This document shows positions 60,839 to 64,000 of a stretch of 64,000 nucleotides of DNA, one piece after another. Origin of the DNA: Bog-950 sp044228435 (GTDB taxonomy: Bacteria > Bacteroidota > Bacteroidia > Chitinophagales > LD1); assembly GCA_044228435.1 (NCBI GenBank), contig JBGAUW010000001.1, forward strand, positions 372,001 through 436,000, written 5' to 3'. The stretch's first letter is position 1. Each line of letters starts with the position of its first letter. Under the pieces are notes generated by a model. That model was not told where the DNA came from. It worked only from the letters and a program-made list of their open reading frames with translations, and ran no database searches. Made by a program: the position numbers and the translations under genes.

Positions 60839-63229
60839 ATGAGACCTGAAGCCGAACAAATACTTTCTGTTAAAGACGCTTTTCAAAAGATGAGAAGCAA
60901 AGAGGATTTCCTTGAGCTTCTGAATCAGGTAAAGCCGATAATTTATGGCGATAAATCGCGACCTTATGAGGCAAAGCATCTTCGCTTCCATTCCAACCCA
61001 AAAGCAAATACAAGAAGATATGTAAGCTTTGCGATTCCCAAGAAGGCTGGTGGTACTCGAACAATACATGCACCCAATAAAGGCTTAAAGTCAATGTTGA
61101 AGTGTCTAAACATGGTTCTTCAATGCGTTTACGAACCTCATAAAGCCGCTACCGGGTTTGTTTTAGATAAATCGATTGTTACCAATGCCAAGCAGCATAC
61201 CGGTAGTCTATACGTTTATAATATCGATTTGAAAGATTTCTTTCCAAGCGTGGACCAAGCAAGATTTTGGGGCCGTTTACAGCACCCCCCATTTAACCTC
61301 AATGAGGAAAGAAACCGTCTTGATATAGCAAACATCATAGCAGGTTTATGCTTTCAGGAAATGGAGGTAGAGCGAATTGACGAAAACGGCAATTGGGTGA
61401 AAGTTGTGAAGAACGTTTTGCCCCAAGGGGCTCCGACATCCCCAACGATAACCAATATTATTTGCGAACGGCTTGACTTCTATTTAAGCGCAGTAGCCCG
61501 GCGCTTTGGCCTTAAATATTCCCGTTATGCCGATGATATTACTTTTTCCTCTATGCACAACGTTTATCATAAAGATGGCGACTTTATAAAGGAATTGCAT
61601 AGAATAATTGCCACGCAGGGATTTCACATTAAAGAAAGCAAAGTACGCTTACAACGACTGGGCTACCGTCAGGAAGTAACCGGGCTGATCGTGAATGAAA
61701 AAGTCAACGTAACGAAGCGTTACATAAAGCGGTTGAGAATGTGGCTCTATCTATGGGAACATTACGGCTATATAAAAGCAGAACAAATTTTCATTAAAGA
61801 TTACATCGGGGACAAGGGCCATCTGATAAAAAGCAAACCCAACATGGCCAACGTTATTTGGGGAAAGTTGGAGTATTTGAAGATGGTGAAAGGTGTGCAA
61901 AATGAAAACTATTTAAAGACGAAGCAACGCTACGAAGTTCTGTTAGATACTAAAACCGTTATAAAACAAGAAGAGATATTAATACTAAGCGAGGAAAACA
62001 TACTATCAAAATTTGAAAGTGGTTTTTACAAAATAGAGATTAATGAGAACAAATATGTATTTGAAATAATAAAAAACAATATCAGAATAATTGGTGATTC
62101 TGGCAAGGGCCTTGACCTAGTCAGTACCGCCTTAAATGAAGCATATAAGCTTGATTTAGAACTTCCAAAAGAATGGAAAGTTTACAAAATCGAGTATGAT
62201 ATAAATAAACCAAGCCAAGCTAGTTCTAAAAGCCTGCATCAGAAAAAAACGATTTTTGATAAAATATCTTCGCCCAAAATTTCGGAAAAGAAAAGTGATT
62301 TTTCATTACCGGTTTTTCATAATCCGAAAGAGTTAGTTACCCTTCTAAAAAACTTTTCCGTTAACGATAGTGCATTAAAATATACTACCCATAGTTGGGA
62401 TGCTGGTAGGGATGCCAATATGTTTAAGAATTTGTCTGAGTTTTTATCCTTGGCACAGGATCAATACAAAGCATTCAGTTACAAACTGAACGCTTTAAGC
62501 GAGAACCTGAATGGTAAAATATATAATTTTCTTTTCAATAAAGAGATATCTAAAACCGGGTGGGGAGATTCTAAATTTGAAAAGAGAATTAGATTTGGCT
62601 GGAGTTCCCCTGAATTACTGCATGCCTGCAACCAAGACACATCATTAAATCCCGAAGATTTTATTTTGCCAATCCAATATCAGCTTCAAAAGGCAGGAAA
62701 AACAATACAAAAATTCAAACACGTTATTGATGTGTTTAAAAATGAAATAGAAATTAGAGATGAAAACTCAGCACTTTTAAACTTGATTCTACAAAAACAT
62801 GATACCTATCTGATAAGCTTCGCAAATCCAATTATTATAAACTTAGATAACAAAACCTTTTATACCGATGTTCAATGGTTGAGTAAGGCACTGGATTTAA
62901 TTTTCGAAAACATACAAAACAGACCCCAGCACAGACAAGTTGAATATATACTTAAGGACGAACGAAAAGACGTTTTTGTTCTGGAAATTTTACATGTGAA
63001 TTCTTTGAACATTGGAAAATCCATAAGTGACGAAAAATTAAAATTAGAAAAAGGAAACTTTGGTGACATTTGTAAATACCTTAAAAATATTTGTGATTGG
63101 AGTATAGAATCTCAATTTGCTGAAGGTTATTTTAGGATTAATTATTTATCCTCTGAACCCGATTCAGTACCACATCAGAAAATAGAAAAGGTCGAGGGTT
63201 TTAAACACATTCTAACTTTTTACAAATAA
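60839..63229 (+). CDS. Retron-type reverse transcriptase fused to a histidine-kinase-like domain
   Basis: 796 residues. The first 340 form a retron-like reverse transcriptase: NAxxH motif NAKQH at 116-120, catalytic Asp in YNIDLKDFFPSV, LPQGAPTSPTITN, YADD at 230-233 and the VTG motif at 280-282, all retron hallmarks. No group II maturase or endonuclease domain is present. The remaining 450 residues are unusual: residues about 600-796 have an N-box-like helix (FYTDVQWLSKALDLIFENIQ) matching histidine-kinase ATPases and closely paralleling the methyltransferase-kinase in this island, but the G1 and G2 boxes look degraded. A pseudo-receiver gene follows four bases on. Confidence 0.78.
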   Translation: MRPEAEQILSVKDAFQKMRSKEDFLELLNQVKPIIYGDKSRPYEAKHLRFHSNPKANTRRYVSFAIPKKAGGTRTIHAPNKGLKSMLKCLNMVLQCVYEPHKAATGFVLDKSIVTNAKQHTGSLYVYNIDLKDFFPSVDQARFWGRLQHPPFNLNEERNRLDIANIIAGLCFQEMEVERIDENGNWVKVVKNVLPQGAPTSPTITNIICERLDFYLSAVARRFGLKYSRYADDITFSSMHNVYHKDGDFIKELHRIIATQGFHIKESKVRLQRLGYRQEVTGLIVNEKVNVTKRYIKRLRMWLYLWEHYGYIKAEQIFIKDYIGDKGHLIKSKPNMANVIWGKLEYLKMVKGVQNENYLKTKQRYEVLLDTKTVIKQEEILILSEENILSKFESGFYKIEINENKYVFEIIKNNIRIIGDSGKGLDLVSTALNEAYKLDLELPKEWKVYKIEYDINKPSQASSKSLHQKKTIFDKISSPKISEKKSDFSLPVFHNPKELVTLLKNFSVNDSALKYTTHSWDAGRDANMFKNLSEFLSLAQDQYKAFSYKLNALSENLNGKIYNFLFNKEISKTGWGDSKFEKRIRFGWSSPELLHACNQDTSLNPEDFILPIQYQLQKAGKTIQKFKHVIDVFKNEIEIRDENSALLNLILQKHDTYLISFANPIIINLDNKTFYTDVQWLSKALDLIFENIQNRPQHRQVEYILKDERKDVFVLEILHVNSLNIGKSISDEKLKLEKGNFGDICKYLKNICDWSIESQFAEGYFRINYLSSEPDSVPHQKIEKVEGFKHILTFYK

Positions 63230-63233
63230 CGAA

Positions 63234-63917
63234 ATGAAAATCGCAATAATTGAGGATAGATTAGGTCGAGTTGAACAGTTTCTAGAATTTGACTTACAGA
63301 ATTGTGAACAAGTTACAATCGTAAGCGGCAAAGAGTTCGATGAACTGATACTGGCCTTAGATTCAAAAAATACGGAAATCTTAAACCAATTTGACTGTAT
63401 CGCTTCTCACCGCTCGGCCCTTACCAATCAAATTCGAGACGTGCTTAAAGAATACTGCAAAAAAAATAATAGACCGTTGATCTTTTTTTCTGGCGGTATT
63501 ACGTCAAGCGTTTTTAAGGACGTAGAATTCCCTTTTTTACACATAAATTCCAAAGACTTTTACTCCACCAATCTGGAACTATTTTTAAATAATTGCCAAG
63601 AAAATAATAGCATTAACTTACTAATGCTCCAGTTCGGAGATCGATGGAAATTATCGTTGTTGTTGAATCTTAGAAACAGAATTGCAGTTGACCAGAATAA
63701 ACAAATATTAAAAGACAGTAACCCGTCAATAGAGTTCGATGTTTCTGAATTTATTCGACGAGTTCGTGATTTACAAATACATTCGTTAATAAAGCCAGAC
63801 TTAATAAACGAAAAGACCCAGGCTATTCTTTCTGGCGATGATTCATCACCAATTTCTCCTTTACAAATAAGCGAAGTTAGATCTGTCCTCAATCAGTTAA
63901 TTAATAAAATGTCATGA
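63234..63917 (+). CDS. Pseudo-receiver protein partnering the reverse transcriptase-kinase
   Basis: 227 residues. The N-terminal half resembles a response-regulator receiver (MKIAIIEDRLGRVEQF with the acidic pair; PLIFFSGGITSS in the Thr position), but the phospho-acceptor region reads FDCIASHRSAL, lacking the Asp, so it cannot be phosphorylated normally. The C-terminal half is helical (IEFDVSEFIRRVRDLQIH). It overlaps the next gene by four bases. It looks like the effector or regulator of the retron system. Confidence 0.65.
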   Translation: MKIAIIEDRLGRVEQFLEFDLQNCEQVTIVSGKEFDELILALDSKNTEILNQFDCIASHRSALTNQIRDVLKEYCKKNNRPLIFFSGGITSSVFKDVEFPFLHINSKDFYSTNLELFLNNCQENNSINLLMLQFGDRWKLSLLLNLRNRIAVDQNKQILKDSNPSIEFDVSEFIRRVRDLQIHSLIKPDLINEKTQAILSGDDSSPISPLQISEVRSVLNQLINKMS

Positions 63918-64000
63918 ACAAATTATTAATACATAGCAACAATACCTCCTTCAATAGAGATGAGTTCTTTTCACTATCTGAGCAATTCGTTTTTGATGTG
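63914..64000 (+). CDS. Third gene of the retron unit, cut by window edge
   Basis: ATG at 63914 overlaps the previous stop (ATGA) and 29 codons are visible, starting MNKLLIHSNNTSFNRDEFF. Too short to identify; the coupling says it belongs to the same operon. Confidence 0.6.
   Translation, partial: MNKLLIHSNNTSFNRDEFFSLSEQFVFDV

Larger units (their letters stand above)
32425..64000. mobile_element. Integrated genomic island (defence island), right end outside window
   Basis: Bounded on the left by the truncated tRNA-Leu(UAA) and an outward-proximal tyrosine integrase gene, and by an att-like repeat cluster at 32464-32678. All following genes are defence or nuclease related and share one operator. 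The right boundary is not in the window, so the size is at least 31.5 kb. No conjugation genes are visible in the part shown, so it could be a genomic island, an integrative and mobilisable element or part of a conjugative one. Confidence 0.75.

Noticed and set aside
60839..63229. Reverse transcriptase as a group II intron maturase.
   Set aside because: It has retron NAxxH and VTG motifs and no maturase or HNH domain, and no intron domain V is seen nearby.

Overview
The window looks like a chromosomal segment of a Bacteroidota bacterium. Evidence for this is the type IX secretion C-terminal sorting domains (genes at 2777 and 16838), thioredoxin proteins of the DUF4369/DUF5106 kind, an lmo0937-type mini membrane protein, and promoters built from TTG and TTTG boxes. 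I cannot name a genus from the sequence alone.

Positions 1 to about 32,420 are ordinary chromosome. In order: a large-subunit catalase and a YihY-family membrane protein; a secreted T9SS protein, the heptose epimerase HldD and an ammonium channel; a run of envelope and stress genes (UbiB-like kinase, lmo0937-like peptide, AsmA-like DUF748 protein, AI-2E exporter, CsbD); a cysteine desulfurase, a PKD-domain T9SS protein, a HerA-like ATPase, a drug/metabolite transporter and two rRNA methyltransferases; a thioredoxin-like protein and an MbnH/MbnP pair. The section closes with a Wadjet-type anti-plasmid locus (jetA, jetB and a jetC broken by clustered one-base deletions). No jetD is visible.

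At 32,425-32,478 lies the 3' half of a tRNA-Leu(UAA) gene, cut at the anticodon loop. A tyrosine integrase follows at 32,718. From here to the right edge (more than 31.5 kb) the DNA reads as an integrated genomic island devoted to anti-phage defence. It carries a type I restriction-modification system whose hsdM/hsdS and hsdR are separated by genes for a PLD nuclease, several PD-(D/E)XK-like nucleases and unknown proteins. It also has three tandem HEPN-like paralogues, a radical SAM/B12 enzyme split by an in-frame TAG, and a PD-(D/E)XK protein. Next come a response regulator beside a very unusual HTH-methyltransferase-TRD-histidine kinase fusion, a DUF2130 nuclease, a RecD-like helicase, a WYL-domain regulator, and a retron-like reverse transcriptase with a histidine-kinase-like C-terminal half and a pseudo-receiver partner.

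The island appears to be wired as one regulon. Six near-identical palindromes (TGCAA-N5-TTGCA) sit at the promoters of its transcription units, each overlapping the TTG of a TTG-N17-TTTG promoter. Two of them flank the WYL regulator gene. The most novel part is the pair of kinase-like modules: a methyltransferase-kinase fusion with a canonical receiver protein, and a retron reverse transcriptase-kinase fusion with a degenerate receiver protein. I know of no described defence system with either architecture.
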